NCBI GenBank assembly: GCA_964521625.1
Contig: CAZFSM010000007.1
Location: 62,001-126,000 of the forward strand
Source: UBA1444 sp964521625
GTDB lineage: Bacteria; Bacillota; Negativicutes; UBA1444
Reading direction: 5' to 3'
Length of the DNA: 64,000 nt
A program made the position numbers and the translations under genes. This document shows, in pieces, positions 9,630-19,905 of this stretch; the stretch's first letter is position 1, and the number at the start of each line of letters is the position of its first letter. The notes below the pieces were generated by a model. The model saw only the letters and a program-made list of their open reading frames with translations, searched no databases and was not told where the DNA came from.

Positions 9630-11534
9630 GTGAGACAAAAAAGTATTTTGAATTGGCAAAGGTGGGTATTAATTTTGACGGTTTGTTTTTCTTTCGGCAG
9701 TTTTGCGGTGGGCGATGCGGCGCCGCTGGTCCCGTTACGCGATTTCTTTCGCAATCCCGAAATCTCGTCACTGACTTTGTCGCCGGATGGATCGAATCTG
9801 GCTTATCTGGCGCCGGTCGAACGGCGGCTGAACCTATTCGTGCAAAAACGTGGCGACAACAAGCCGCGCCAGGTGACGGATATTCGCGATCGTGATATTG
9901 GCGGTTACTTTTGGAAAGGCAATGATACACTAGTATATTTGAAGGACGATGGCGGCGACGAAAACTACCACCTGTTCGCCGTGAACCTGGTCAGCGGCAA
10001 GACGCAGGACCTGACGCCGTTTACCGGTGTGCGGGCTGGCGTTGTCGATGATCTGGAGGAAGTGGACAACGAACTGTTGATTAGCATGAACCAACGTCGT
10101 CCCGATGTCTTCGATGTATACCGGCTCAATCTGCAGAGCGGCGAAATGCGGATGGTGGTCGAAAATCCAGGCAATTTTATTGACTATATTACAGACCATG
10201 CCGGTAAGATCCGCCTGGCGATGGCGAAAATTGCCGAAGAAAACCAAAATGTCGTTTTGTACCGTCAGACAGAAGAGCAGGAGTTTCGGCCCATCATTAC
10301 GACCGGATTCAAAGATCAGGTCACGCCATACTTCTTCTCCGCCGACAATCAGCTGCTATATGCCGCTTCCAATCTGGGACGGGACAAAAAGGCGCTGGTC
10401 CTGATCGATCCACAGACCGGGCAGGAGCAAAAAATGCTGTTTTCCCACCCGGCAGTCGATGTGGGCGGCGCCGGCTGGTCCAATGCCCGTAAGGTGCTGA
10501 CTAGTATCGGCTATACTACGGATAAGACCCGGCGGCACTTTTTTGATGACAAGGCCCGCACCCTGTACGCTAACCTGGAAAAGCAACTGCCAGGCTATGA
10601 AATCGCGATCGTTTCCAGCGACAAAGCCGAAGAACTTTATATTGTGCGGACCTATAGCGATAAATCGCGCGGGGCGTACTACCTGTATGAATGGAAAACA
10701 GGCAGGCTGGAAAAATGGCAGGAGCTATCACCTTGGATCAACGAGGCCGATATGGCCGAAATGCGTCCGATCTCCTATAAAACCAGGGATGGACTGAAAG
10801 TTCACGGCTACTTGACGCTGCCGAAGGGCAAAGAAGCGAAAAATTTGCCTGTGGTGATTAACCCGCATGGCGGACCCTGGGTTCGCGATCACTGGGGCTT
10901 CAACTCGGAAGTTCAACTTCTCGCCAATCGGGGCTATGCGGTCCTGCAGATGAACTACCGGGGATCGACGGGCTATGGTCGCGCATTCTGGGAGGCCGGC
11001 TTCAAGCAATGGGGCCGCAAAATGCAGGACGATATTACCGATGGCGTCGAATGGTTGACCAAGCAGGGGATAGCCGATCCGAAACGGGTGGCGATTTATG
11101 GCGCGAGTTATGGCGGCTATGCGGTGCTGGCCGGTCTGGCCTTTACCCCGGAAATCTATGCCTGTGGCGTTGACTATGTCGGGGTTTCCAATATCTTTAC
11201 ACTGCTGAAAACAATTCCGCCCTACTGGAAACCGTTGATGGCCGAGTTTTATGAAAAAGTTGGACATCCGGAAAAGGATGAGGAGTTTTTGCGCGCGATA
11301 TCTCCCGTATTCCACGCGGATAATATTCGCGTGCCGCTCTTGATTGCGCAAGGCGCCCGCGATCCCCGCGTGAACAAGGGGGAGTCGGACCAAATGGTAG
11401 CCGCCCTTGCGGCGCGCGGCATCAAGGTGGAGTATCTGGTCAAGGACAATGAAGGACACGGTTTCCGCAACGAGGAGAATCGGTTTGAATTCTATGAGGC
11501 GCTGGAACGGTTCCTGCAGGGTTGCTTACAGTAA
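9630..11534 (+). CDS. Secreted S9 family (prolyl oligopeptidase-type) peptidase
   Basis: This 634-residue serine peptidase has an N-terminal signal peptide (hydrophobic run WVLILTVCFSFGSFAVG). A beta-propeller domain with TolB/WD-like strands (for example SLTLSPDGSNLAYLAP) is followed by an alpha/beta-hydrolase domain. The catalytic triad is visible: Ser in GASYGG (about residue 493), Asp in GARDPRV (about 575) and His in NEGHGFR (about 609). The oxyanion region is NPHGGPWVRD. GTG at 9630 follows a GGGAGGG site. Members act as dipeptidyl or acylaminoacyl peptidases; this one is probably exported to digest peptides. No operon partner is evident, though an HD-GYP-like gene starts 55 bases downstream. 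Confidence 0.9.
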   Translation: MRQKSILNWQRWVLILTVCFSFGSFAVGDAAPLVPLRDFFRNPEISSLTLSPDGSNLAYLAPVERRLNLFVQKRGDNKPRQVTDIRDRDIGGYFWKGNDTLVYLKDDGGDENYHLFAVNLVSGKTQDLTPFTGVRAGVVDDLEEVDNELLISMNQRRPDVFDVYRLNLQSGEMRMVVENPGNFIDYITDHAGKIRLAMAKIAEENQNVVLYRQTEEQEFRPIITTGFKDQVTPYFFSADNQLLYAASNLGRDKKALVLIDPQTGQEQKMLFSHPAVDVGGAGWSNARKVLTSIGYTTDKTRRHFFDDKARTLYANLEKQLPGYEIAIVSSDKAEELYIVRTYSDKSRGAYYLYEWKTGRLEKWQELSPWINEADMAEMRPISYKTRDGLKVHGYLTLPKGKEAKNLPVVINPHGGPWVRDHWGFNSEVQLLANRGYAVLQMNYRGSTGYGRAFWEAGFKQWGRKMQDDITDGVEWLTKQGIADPKRVAIYGASYGGYAVLAGLAFTPEIYACGVDYVGVSNIFTLLKTIPPYWKPLMAEFYEKVGHPEKDEEFLRAISPVFHADNIRVPLLIAQGARDPRVNKGESDQMVAALAARGIKVEYLVKDNEGHGFRNEENRFEFYEALERFLQGCLQ

Positions 11535-11589
11535 ATCAGGCAAGGCGTAAAGATTGTCAGGGGAGTATTGTCAAGAAAGGAAGACTGCA

Positions 11590-12681
11590 ATGCAAAGATT
11601 GACTGTTGGGGTATTGCGGCCGGAAATGGTGGCTGCCGTCGATGTAGTCGATCCATTGGGAAAAAGCTTAATCCGGGCCGGAACTGCATTTCAGGAATCC
11701 CATATCAATGGACTGGTAGAAAACGGATTCAAATCCGGCTATGTTTCGCTGTCGCCGTTTACGGCTGCGGTCCCGGAGCCGATTCTGGGGACTGACATGC
11801 ATAATGAAGGCTTGAAACTGATTCGCCAGGTATATACGGATTTTAGCAAGGGGGAAGTCGACGGAAATCAGCTACGCGACTTTGCTTCGCGTTTGGTTAA
11901 TCAGGTGGTCATCAATCGCACGACACCGTTTCAATGGATTGATTTGCGCTCGACCGACGATTATTTGCCGGCGCATGTATTAAACGTAGCTGTATTAGCG
12001 ATCCTGATTGGCTTAAAGAGTGAATATACGCCTACCCGTCTGCACGAACTGGCAGTCGGCGTTTTACTGATGGATATCGGCGAAATGAGCATTGCGCCCG
12101 AAATCTTAAAGAAACAGGATAAATTGTCGGCGGAAGAAATGCTGGAAGTTAAAAAGCATCCAGAACTTGGCTTTGCCGGCATGCGAAAAAAAATCAGGGG
12201 GCTGGCGACACCGTCGATGCATGTGGCCTATCAACATCACGAGAGTTTTGATGGCAGCGGCTATCCCCGCGGGATTGTCGGTGGCGATATTCATGAATAC
12301 GCCCGAATTGCCGCGGTAGCTGACATGTACGATGCGCTATTGTCGGATCGGCCATTCCGGCACTATTATTTACCCAACGAAGCGGCCAGCATTCTGCAGG
12401 CTTTTGCCGGCAAAATTCTCGATCCGGAAATGGTATCCCGGCTCTTATCACAAGTTGCACCATATCCCCAGGGAAGCCTTGTCCAGGTCGATACCGGCGA
12501 GTTGGCGGAGGTGGATAGTGTGGAGTTTTCTTCGCTAGCCCGGCCGAAACTACGGTTGTTAACTGACGCCTGGGGCACTCGCCAACTGAAAGGCGATGCG
12601 CTGGACTTGAAGAAACAGCAGAGCAGGCATATTAAGAAGGTTCTCAAGGATCAGGAAATTGTCGAATGGATCACGTCGTGA
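11590..12681 (+). CDS. HD-GYP domain protein with a degenerate metal site (MD in place of HD)
   Basis: This 363-residue protein resembles the cyclic-di-GMP phosphodiesterases of the HD-GYP class. The GYP part is intact: HHESFDGSGYP at residues 216-226 and VADMYDALLSDRP. The defining His-Asp pair, expected in a LLHDIGK context, reads LLMDIGE (Met161-Asp162), so one metal ligand is missing. The N-terminal 100 residues are a family-typical cap without a receiver domain. ATG 11590 is chosen for its GAAAGGAAG site. The gene overlaps addB by 16 bases, so the two are co-transcribed. Activity is doubtful; a binding-only c-di-GMP role is possible. Confidence 0.82.
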   Translation: MQRLTVGVLRPEMVAAVDVVDPLGKSLIRAGTAFQESHINGLVENGFKSGYVSLSPFTAAVPEPILGTDMHNEGLKLIRQVYTDFSKGEVDGNQLRDFASRLVNQVVINRTTPFQWIDLRSTDDYLPAHVLNVAVLAILIGLKSEYTPTRLHELAVGVLLMDIGEMSIAPEILKKQDKLSAEEMLEVKKHPELGFAGMRKKIRGLATPSMHVAYQHHESFDGSGYPRGIVGGDIHEYARIAAVADMYDALLSDRPFRHYYLPNEAASILQAFAGKILDPEMVSRLLSQVAPYPQGSLVQVDTGELAEVDSVEFSSLARPKLRLLTDAWGTRQLKGDALDLKKQQSRHIKKVLKDQEIVEWITS

Positions 12682-15600
12682 ATCATTTCTTGCATTGTTC
12701 ACCAGTCGGAGTTGCCAAACTGGATGATTTTATCCGCTGCTTGCAGCAAGAAGGCGTTGAGGCGAAAAAGACACGGACAGCGCTGATGTTACCCAGCCCG
12801 TATTTGCTGGAACAGGCGCGAATCCGGCTCAGACAGACAGAATTAACAGGCTGGGAATTTCCCGGCCTGTTTTCAATGGATGAACTGGCGGCTAAATTAT
12901 CTGGCTTTCGCAAAATAAGCCGGGTTGAACAAGAACTGATTTTGGAACAGATACTGGCAGAGCTGAAACCGGATGAGACTTGCGCCTGTTTTGCCAACAT
13001 CGCCGAATTTCCCGGCTTCGTCGCGGCATTGGCCCGTTTGTTCGACGAATTCAAAATGGCGGCGGTGACGCCGGACGAATTGGCAGCCGTCATGGAAGGC
13101 ATGGCTGACGCCGAGGGGCATGACGGGACCCGCGATGCGGCAATTGCTTTGCTGTTTGACTGCTACCAGGAAAAGCTGATCGAGTATTCGTTGGTTGATA
13201 TTGCCGGCACCTATCTGCTGGCGGTGGAGGCGTTGGAGAAACCGGAGACGGTGCTGCCGTTTCAACGCCTGTTGATTGCGGAGTTCTCCATTCTATCGCC
13301 GATGCGCCTGCAGTTTATTGCAGGGTTGCAGCGCAGGGTCCCGGTGGAAATCAGCATTTACTACGAAAAAGACCGGCCAACGATTTACGCCGCAGTAGAA
13401 CCTGTGGTCCAGTCGCTGGTGGGGATGGGTTTTGTTCAGCAACTGCAACCGGCGGCTAACGAAATCGGACCCGCCTTGCTGCGTCTGCAGCAGCAGTTGT
13501 ATACGGAAAATCCGGTTATTATGCAAACCGCACCAGAACTGAAAATCCTGCTGAGCCCGACCCGGGCCAAAGAAATCGCGGTAGTGGCCGACCAGGTAAA
13601 ATCGGCGCTGCTAACAGCAAATCTGCAACCCAGAGACATTGCACTGGTGGTAAGCGATCCCGGCTCCTATTCACAACTGGGGCTGATTTTTGCCGAGCGC
13701 GGCATTCCGCTCGATGCGCCGCAAAGCGTTGCTGCCACTGAGCGGGCTTGCGTTCAGTTGGTTTTTGCCTGGCTGAATCTCTTGGGCGGCAGCGGTAGCC
13801 GGGACGAAGTCATGGCAGTGATCAAATCGCCATTTGTGCGGGAAAAACTGCAATGGGATGCCGACCGGCTGGAACAATGTCTGCTACCGGCAGTGATCCG
13901 CAACTGGAGCGACTGGGAAGTAGCGATCGAACAACAGGCGCCGGATGCGGCTGCAGCGCGGTTGTGGCAGGACTGTTTAAGCGAGATTCGTCTGCAGCTC
14001 GGGCAATGGGATGCCGCAGTAGTTGAGGGCGCGATGTTTGCCGGATTCAATGCCTGGACAGGCTGGTTGGAACTGCCTGCAGCGCTGCGACAATGCCGGG
14101 TTGCCGGCAGTTTGAGCCTGAGCGAAGTGCGGGCCGAGCTGGCAGCCTGGCAAATGATTTTGTCTGCGATGGAAGAACTGGCAACGATTTTCAGTTGGCT
14201 GCGACCAGGGATCCCGCAGATCAAGCCGCATGAATTTGCCAGTCTGCTGCGGCGAATGCTGCAGGGCGCCAGGGTCGATATCAATGATCGCCAGGATCAG
14301 GGGGTACAATTAGTAACCCCTGGCACAGCAAGCGGCATGCGTTATTCGCTGGTATTCATTTTAGGACTGACCGAAGGCGAATTTCCCGCCCAACCCCGCG
14401 AGAGCTGGCTGTATGGCGATGCAGAAAGGCGGTTGTTTGGCGAGTTGGGATTGCAGTTGTCCACCGCTGCCGGGCGGAGCTCGCTGGAAGACTTTTATTT
14501 TGCATTGGCGATTGCCATGGCCGGGGAAAAACTGGTGCTGAGCGCGGTGACAGATAGCGAAAAACTGCCTTCGCGCTACCTGAACGAAGTGACGCGGGTT
14601 TTTGCGGCAGAGGCGATTGCGACGGAGACTGCAGGAATCGAACAAATCGTGGTTGCCGGTCCCGATCTGGCCAGAAGCAAACCGGAGCTAATTCGAGCCG
14701 CGCTCAGGCATCGCTGGCAAGCTGCGGTCGTTGCAGAAGAGTGGCAGTCAGTCTACGACGCGGTCCGGGCAGAACTCCCCGCACAACTCGAAGACCGGGC
14801 CAACATCGAGTGCAACCGGCTGGCGGCGTACGCCGGGGAAGTGACGCCGGAACTGCTCGGCCAGAGCCGGTTTTCCGCCTCGGCGCTGGAGCGCTACGCC
14901 ATCTGTCCGTTTGCCTACTTTGTGACCGATGTCCTAGGCATGGACAGCTGGGAAGCCGCCGACGAGGGAATGGATGCCTTGTCGGCTGGGTCGATCTGGC
15001 ATGAGATTTTGGCTGCATTTATGATGCAGTATCGGGGTGAAAAGTTGCTGCCGGCAGCACTCGACGCGTATGCGGCAGACTTGACGGCGCGGCTGGACCA
15101 GATCGTACGCAAAAAAGAGCGGCAGGGAAGAATTGTGCCGGGAGTCTGGTGGCAGTATGAACGGCTCCGTTGGCAGAAAGCCCTGCGCCAATGGCTGGTG
15201 GCGGAACTCAGTCGGCAAAGCGGTTCACAGGCAACGCCGCAATATTTCGAGTGGTCGTTTGGCATGGCGACAAGACCCGATAGTGATGCCCAGTCCACCC
15301 CGGAGCCGCTCTGCATTGAACAGTCTCGACAGCGCGTCGAGCTGCAGGGCAAAGTGGACCGGATCGATGCCGATGCGGCGGAACTTCGCGTCATCGACTA
15401 CAAGAGCGGGCAGATTCCGACCAACAAGCAGGTGCAACAGGGCGTCTGCCTGCAGGTCCCGGTCTATATGCTGGCGGTGCAAAAATTGTTGGGGCCGGAG
15501 GTTTCCTGCCGGGAAGGACTGTATATTCCCGTGGGACGTGAAGGCAAGGACTTTGTCCTACCGGGGAAAAAAATATCGCAAGAAGAACTTATGGGTTTGA

Positions 15601-15758
15601 CCGAGCAGTATGTGGTCCAATGGGCGGCAGGGATACGCGGTGGTAAATTTCCGGCGCTGCCTGCCATCGAATGCACTGCTTATTGCCCGGCGGCGTCGTT
15701 TTGCCGGCGCAGTGAAGCGGCAGAGGCTGACGAGTCGGAGGAACTGCAGGATGAATAA
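12666..15758 (+). CDS. addB: ATP-dependent helicase/nuclease subunit AddB
   Basis: This 1030-residue protein is one half of the AddAB recombination nuclease that resects double-strand breaks up to a Chi site. The C-terminal PD-(D/E)xK nuclease core is visible (LRVIDYKSGQ). It is framed by the four cysteines of the AddB iron-sulfur staple: one in YAICPFAYF (about residue 750) and three in ECTAYCPAASFC near the end. The N-terminus lacks a Walker A motif: the place where Bacillus AddB has GxxGSGKT reads HCSPVGVAKLDDF. The motor is therefore probably AddA alone. The gene starts inside the HD-GYP gene and its last eight bases overlap addA. Confidence 0.9.
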   Translation: MDHVVNHFLHCSPVGVAKLDDFIRCLQQEGVEAKKTRTALMLPSPYLLEQARIRLRQTELTGWEFPGLFSMDELAAKLSGFRKISRVEQELILEQILAELKPDETCACFANIAEFPGFVAALARLFDEFKMAAVTPDELAAVMEGMADAEGHDGTRDAAIALLFDCYQEKLIEYSLVDIAGTYLLAVEALEKPETVLPFQRLLIAEFSILSPMRLQFIAGLQRRVPVEISIYYEKDRPTIYAAVEPVVQSLVGMGFVQQLQPAANEIGPALLRLQQQLYTENPVIMQTAPELKILLSPTRAKEIAVVADQVKSALLTANLQPRDIALVVSDPGSYSQLGLIFAERGIPLDAPQSVAATERACVQLVFAWLNLLGGSGSRDEVMAVIKSPFVREKLQWDADRLEQCLLPAVIRNWSDWEVAIEQQAPDAAAARLWQDCLSEIRLQLGQWDAAVVEGAMFAGFNAWTGWLELPAALRQCRVAGSLSLSEVRAELAAWQMILSAMEELATIFSWLRPGIPQIKPHEFASLLRRMLQGARVDINDRQDQGVQLVTPGTASGMRYSLVFILGLTEGEFPAQPRESWLYGDAERRLFGELGLQLSTAAGRSSLEDFYFALAIAMAGEKLVLSAVTDSEKLPSRYLNEVTRVFAAEAIATETAGIEQIVVAGPDLARSKPELIRAALRHRWQAAVVAEEWQSVYDAVRAELPAQLEDRANIECNRLAAYAGEVTPELLGQSRFSASALERYAICPFAYFVTDVLGMDSWEAADEGMDALSAGSIWHEILAAFMMQYRGEKLLPAALDAYAADLTARLDQIVRKKERQGRIVPGVWWQYERLRWQKALRQWLVAELSRQSGSQATPQYFEWSFGMATRPDSDAQSTPEPLCIEQSRQRVELQGKVDRIDADAAELRVIDYKSGQIPTNKQVQQGVCLQVPVYMLAVQKLLGPEVSCREGLYIPVGREGKDFVLPGKKISQEELMGLTEQYVVQWAAGIRGGKFPALPAIECTAYCPAASFCRRSEAAEADESEELQDE

Positions 15759-18700
15759 TTTTACCGTCGGTCAAAAAAAGGCGATCGAGACACTAGACCG
15801 CAATTTACTGGTGAAAGCCGGCGCCGGAGCGGGCAAAACGCGGGTGCTGGTGGAACGCTATATTGCGATCCTGGAGCAGGCAGCGGCTGATGTAGAGGGA
15901 ATCGTTGCGATCACGTTCACCCGCAAAGCGGCGCGGGAAATGAAAGAACGGGTGCGGGCCCGAATTCGCCGGTTAATGGCGGAAACGGCAGGCAGCGCCG
16001 CCTGGCAGCGTTGGTGCGAGGTAGACCGCAAAATGGACAGCGCGCCGATCACGACGATACATTCGCTGTGCAGCCGAATCTTGCGCGAACATCCGGCTGA
16101 AGCCGGAGTTGACCCGGAGTTTGGCCTGATGGAGGCGGCGGATGAAATCAGCCTGCTCGATGAAACCTGGCGGCGGGTGCTGGATCAGGCGGCAACCAAA
16201 CAGGAAGCCTGGCTGACCAATTTGTTGGCAATTTATAGTCCCAATCAGGTGCGCCAGGAGTTCCGCGCGCTGTTTGAAGGACTGCTGGCAGCCGGGCTGA
16301 TCGGGCCGCAGCTGGCGGCAGTGCTCTGGCCGGAAGCGCCGGAGGCGGCGATACCTGCCCGTGAAAAACTCAAGCAGGCCTATCTGGAGTTGTTCGAGTG
16401 GGTTCCCGCTGGCGGCAAGCTGACGAAGTCGCAGGCTACCCTGGCGGAAATCCGGGCCGAGTGGCTACAAACGGAACGCAAGATCGACTGCGCCATGCAG
16501 GATGCAGCGCTACTGGATGAACTGGATGCGGCGCTAAAAGGTTTGCGCGGCAGCAGCGAAATGAATGAAGCGATCCAGCGCAGAAAAGCAGCGGCGCAGG
16601 ATTATCGCGGCGCAGTGCTCGATTTGCAGCTGCAGCGGATCGTACCGGATCTGTGCGCCTGGTTCTGCCAGGCGGCGGATTCCTGGTCGCAGGCAAAACA
16701 ACAGCGGGGCGCTTTGAGCTATGACGATCTGGAAAGCGGCGCGGAAAAGCTGCTGCGCAACCATCCGTCTGTCTGTGCACAGTATGTGCAGCGATTCCGC
16801 TTTTTGATGGTGGATGAATGTCAGGATATCAATGAACGGCAACGCCAAATCATCTATATGCTGGCCGGTGGACAGCCGGACCGGCTGCAGGGCAAAAAAC
16901 TCTTTGCGGTCGGCGATGGCAAACAGTCGATTTATCGCTTTCGCGGCGCAGACAGCCAGGTGTTCAAACGGGTGGAAGCCGACGTACGCCAAAGCGGCGG
17001 CGAAGTGGTCGAGTTACTGGATAACTTCCGTTCGCACCGCGACCTGGTCGGCGCCTTTAATGATTTCTTCCTGCAACTGATGCCGGCTGTGGTTTGCGAA
17101 GAGGAAGCCGAAGGCGCGGATTCCGTTGAGTACGAGAGCCTGATCGGCACGAAGGGGACAGCGGAGCAGGCGCAGGTCGAAATGTGGGCTCTGGACGCAA
17201 ATGAGCTACAGGGCCAGGATGCCCGGGCCAAAGAAGCCGAGATGATTGCCGCGCGGATTCTGGCGCTGGTCCAGGACAGTCAGGGTTCGCTGCGTTTTCG
17301 CGACATTGTCTTACTGTTGCGGGCATTTACCCATGTAAACCTGTATGAGGCGGCCTTTGCCGCAGCCGGAATCCCTTACTATGTGACCGGCGGACGCGGT
17401 TTTATCGCCCGGCAGGAAGTAGCCGACGTACTGGCGCTGCTGCGGTTTTTGACCAACCCTTATAACGAAATGGCTTTGTTTGCCACGCTGCGCTCGCCGT
17501 TCTTTTTGCTGTCGGACGATGCGTTGCTGCGGCTGCGGCTTGCCGGTGGCGAGGCCGGGATCTGGGGCGGTCTGTCGGTAGCCGCCAATGTCGACGGACT
17601 GGATCAAAAGCAAAGCCAGGCAGCGAGTCGGGCAAAAACACTGCTGACAGGTTGGCTGGCCCGGCGCGGTTATCTGTCGCCGGCGCAACTGCTGCGTGAA
17701 GCGTTTGCCGCAACCGGGTTTGATTTGTTGCAACTCACCCAGTTCATGGGCGATCGGCGTTATGCCAACCTACTGAAACTGCAGGACATGGCGCTGGCAT
17801 TTGCCGAATCCGGCGGCGGCAGTCTGGCGGAGTTTCTGCAATACATCGAGCAACGGGCCGCAGACGAAGGCGAAGCGGAGATCGATAGCGAAGCCGGTGA
17901 TACCGTCCGGATCATGACGATCCACAAGTCGAAGGGGTTGGAGTTTCCCGTCGTGATCGTGCCGGACCTGCAGCGGCGGTTTAACCTGAAAAAACAACTG
18001 GCGGTATTTTTGCCGGATAAAGGCATGGGGTTGAAAGTGCCTGATGCGCGCGGCAAGCTTTGCGAATCGGCGAGGTTTCGGCAGATTTCCCGTCGGGACC
18101 ATGCACTGGAAAAAGCGGAGCTGAAACGACTGCTGTATGTGGCGATGACCCGGGCTGAGCGCCAGGTGGTGTTGTCCGCCGTGGTGGATAATCCAAAAAC
18201 CCAGAAAGGCTTTCAAACTTCAACCGGCTGGCTGGACTGGACGCGCAATCTGTTTGGCTTGGGCGCTGCGATGCAGGAATGGCCGGAATCGCTGCAAATC
18301 GGCAATACGCAGATAAAAATCTGCCGGCTGGATGCCACGGAAACGCTGCCGCCGGTTCAGCCGCCGAGTCTGGCGTTAGAACCGCAGACAGGCCTGAATC
18401 AGGAATTGTCGGCGCAGATCCAGAGAAATACCGGACCGATAACGGTTGCGGCAACGAAGCCTCGGACTTTGTCGCCAGCCTATCTGGCGGAATATGCCAG
18501 CTGCCCGCGGCGTTATTTCTATGCCCACATCTACCGGCTCCCCGGTATGAAAATCGTTCGCAGCGAAGAAAACAGCGTCGGCGAACGCCAGGCCAATCTG
18601 GCGCCGCAACAGCTGGGAATCGTGTTTCATCGGTTCCTGGAACTGATAAACCCGGCAGTTGCCTGCGAAGAAGCCTTGGAACAGGCATTGACGGAAATCA

Positions 18701-19236
18701 TTCCACCCGCTTTCTGGGAAGAGGCGCGCCGCCCGTTGTCACACTGGGTGGCAAACTATGTCCGCAGCCAATTGTACGACGATGTGTGCTCGGTCAGCGA
18801 AGACCGGCGGGAATGGCCGTTTCAATATCGGCTATTGGCAGCGGAGGCGCAACTACCGGTGGTCTGGCTTTCGGGGCAAATCGACCGGCTGTTGTTTTAT
18901 CCGGATGGAACGCTGGGCATTCTCGATTACAAGACGGACTGGGTCAAAACGGGGCAATTGCAGGAAAAAGCCGCCCACTACCGGCTGCAGATCGCAGGGT
19001 ATGTGTTGGCGGCTGAGGCGATAATGAACCGGCCGGTGCGGGATGCCCGGTTGTATTTTGCCCGGTTGGGAGAAATCGTGCCTGTCGCTGTGGACCGGCA
19101 GTCACTGGATCAGGCGCGGACTGAACTGCAAACCATGGCGGAATTCATCCGCAGTCATCAGCAGGAGGCGGACTATGTCTGCCGGACTGACCAGTGCGGG
19201 ACTTGCCCGTTTCAGGCAGTCTGCCTGCAGGAATAA
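15751..19236 (+). CDS. addA: ATP-dependent helicase/nuclease subunit AddA
   Basis: This 1161-residue UvrD-type helicase has a C-terminal nuclease and is the partner of AddB. Seen in order: Q-motif region FTVGQKKAIE, Walker A AGAGAGKTRVL, motif Ia TFTRKAAREM, Walker B FLMVDECQD, motif III GDGKQSIYRFRGAD, motif V TIHKSKGLEFPVV, motif VI LLYVAMTRAE. The nuclease motif is GILDYKTDW near residue 1060. The frame stays open upstream into addB, but ATG 15751 gives the correct N-terminus with GAGGAACTGCAGG before it and overlaps the addB stop. The stop codon directly abuts that of the converging metallohydrolase gene. Confidence 0.95.
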   Translation: MNNFTVGQKKAIETLDRNLLVKAGAGAGKTRVLVERYIAILEQAAADVEGIVAITFTRKAAREMKERVRARIRRLMAETAGSAAWQRWCEVDRKMDSAPITTIHSLCSRILREHPAEAGVDPEFGLMEAADEISLLDETWRRVLDQAATKQEAWLTNLLAIYSPNQVRQEFRALFEGLLAAGLIGPQLAAVLWPEAPEAAIPAREKLKQAYLELFEWVPAGGKLTKSQATLAEIRAEWLQTERKIDCAMQDAALLDELDAALKGLRGSSEMNEAIQRRKAAAQDYRGAVLDLQLQRIVPDLCAWFCQAADSWSQAKQQRGALSYDDLESGAEKLLRNHPSVCAQYVQRFRFLMVDECQDINERQRQIIYMLAGGQPDRLQGKKLFAVGDGKQSIYRFRGADSQVFKRVEADVRQSGGEVVELLDNFRSHRDLVGAFNDFFLQLMPAVVCEEEAEGADSVEYESLIGTKGTAEQAQVEMWALDANELQGQDARAKEAEMIAARILALVQDSQGSLRFRDIVLLLRAFTHVNLYEAAFAAAGIPYYVTGGRGFIARQEVADVLALLRFLTNPYNEMALFATLRSPFFLLSDDALLRLRLAGGEAGIWGGLSVAANVDGLDQKQSQAASRAKTLLTGWLARRGYLSPAQLLREAFAATGFDLLQLTQFMGDRRYANLLKLQDMALAFAESGGGSLAEFLQYIEQRAADEGEAEIDSEAGDTVRIMTIHKSKGLEFPVVIVPDLQRRFNLKKQLAVFLPDKGMGLKVPDARGKLCESARFRQISRRDHALEKAELKRLLYVAMTRAERQVVLSAVVDNPKTQKGFQTSTGWLDWTRNLFGLGAAMQEWPESLQIGNTQIKICRLDATETLPPVQPPSLALEPQTGLNQELSAQIQRNTGPITVAATKPRTLSPAYLAEYASCPRRYFYAHIYRLPGMKIVRSEENSVGERQANLAPQQLGIVFHRFLELINPAVACEEALEQALTEIIPPAFWEEARRPLSHWVANYVRSQLYDDVCSVSEDRREWPFQYRLLAAEAQLPVVWLSGQIDRLLFYPDGTLGILDYKTDWVKTGQLQEKAAHYRLQIAGYVLAAEAIMNRPVRDARLYFARLGEIVPVAVDRQSLDQARTELQTMAEFIRSHQQEADYVCRTDQCGTCPFQAVCLQE

Positions 19237-19905
19237 TTATAGTGTCAGGCTGCTGCCGGGTTGCATGACCTGGACCGGGATGCCGAAACGCGTTTCCACA
19301 TCTTGTTTGAATGCAGCCGGGTCCTGGGCGATCAGCGGCCAGGTGTTGTAGTGCATGGGAACAACCAGTTTCGGTTTGATCAGATTGGCTGCTTCCGCAG
19401 CATCGCCCGGTCCCATGGTGAAGTTGTCGCCGATTGGCAGCAGGGCGACGTCGATCGCTTCGAGCCGGCCCAGCAGGGCCATGTCGCCGAAGATGCCGGT
19501 ATCGCCGGTGTGATAGATCGTTTTGCCATAGAAGTTGACAATGAAACCGCAGGCATGACCGCCGGGAATGCCGGAACCATGAAAAGCCTGGGTGATGCGC
19601 ACATAGCCGAAATCAAAGCTGTGTTTGCCGCCGATATGCATGGCATGGGCCGATACGCCTTTTTCTGCGCAGGCTCTGGCGATTTCGGCAGTGGCGATGA
19701 CCGTGGCGCCATTTTGTTTGGCAATGCTGACTGCATCGCCCAAATGATCGTCATGACCATGGGAGACCAGGATGTGTTGGCAGGAAATCTGCTCTGCCGT
19801 GATTTCTGCGCTGGGGTTGCCGGTCAGGAACGGGTCGATGATAATGGCGTTTTTCCCTTCACGAAGCATAAAACAGGCGTGGCCGAGAAAGTTTAATTCA
19901 GGCAT
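19237..19905 (-). CDS. Metal-dependent hydrolase, UPF0173 metallo-beta-lactamase fold
   Basis: This 222-residue cytoplasmic protein has the beta-lactamase-fold metal motif SHGHDDHLGD (HxHxDH) and further metal ligands in YHTGDTGIF and VPMHYNTWP. The N-terminus, NFLGHACFML, is typical of UPF0173. ATG 19905 is preceded by GAGGAGGG. The physiological substrate of the family is not established. The gene converges on addA with no bases between the two stop codons and no terminator hairpin. Confidence 0.9.
   Translation of the reverse strand: MPELNFLGHACFMLREGKNAIIIDPFLTGNPSAEITAEQISCQHILVSHGHDDHLGDAVSIAKQNGATVIATAEIARACAEKGVSAHAMHIGGKHSFDFGYVRITQAFHGSGIPGGHACGFIVNFYGKTIYHTGDTGIFGDMALLGRLEAIDVALLPIGDNFTMGPGDAAEAANLIKPKLVVPMHYNTWPLIAQDPAAFKQDVETRFGIPVQVMQPGSSLTL

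Noticed and set aside
10728..11459. 243-residue minus-strand frame inside the S9 peptidase gene
   Set aside because: Shadow of the catalytic domain of a clearly coding gene.
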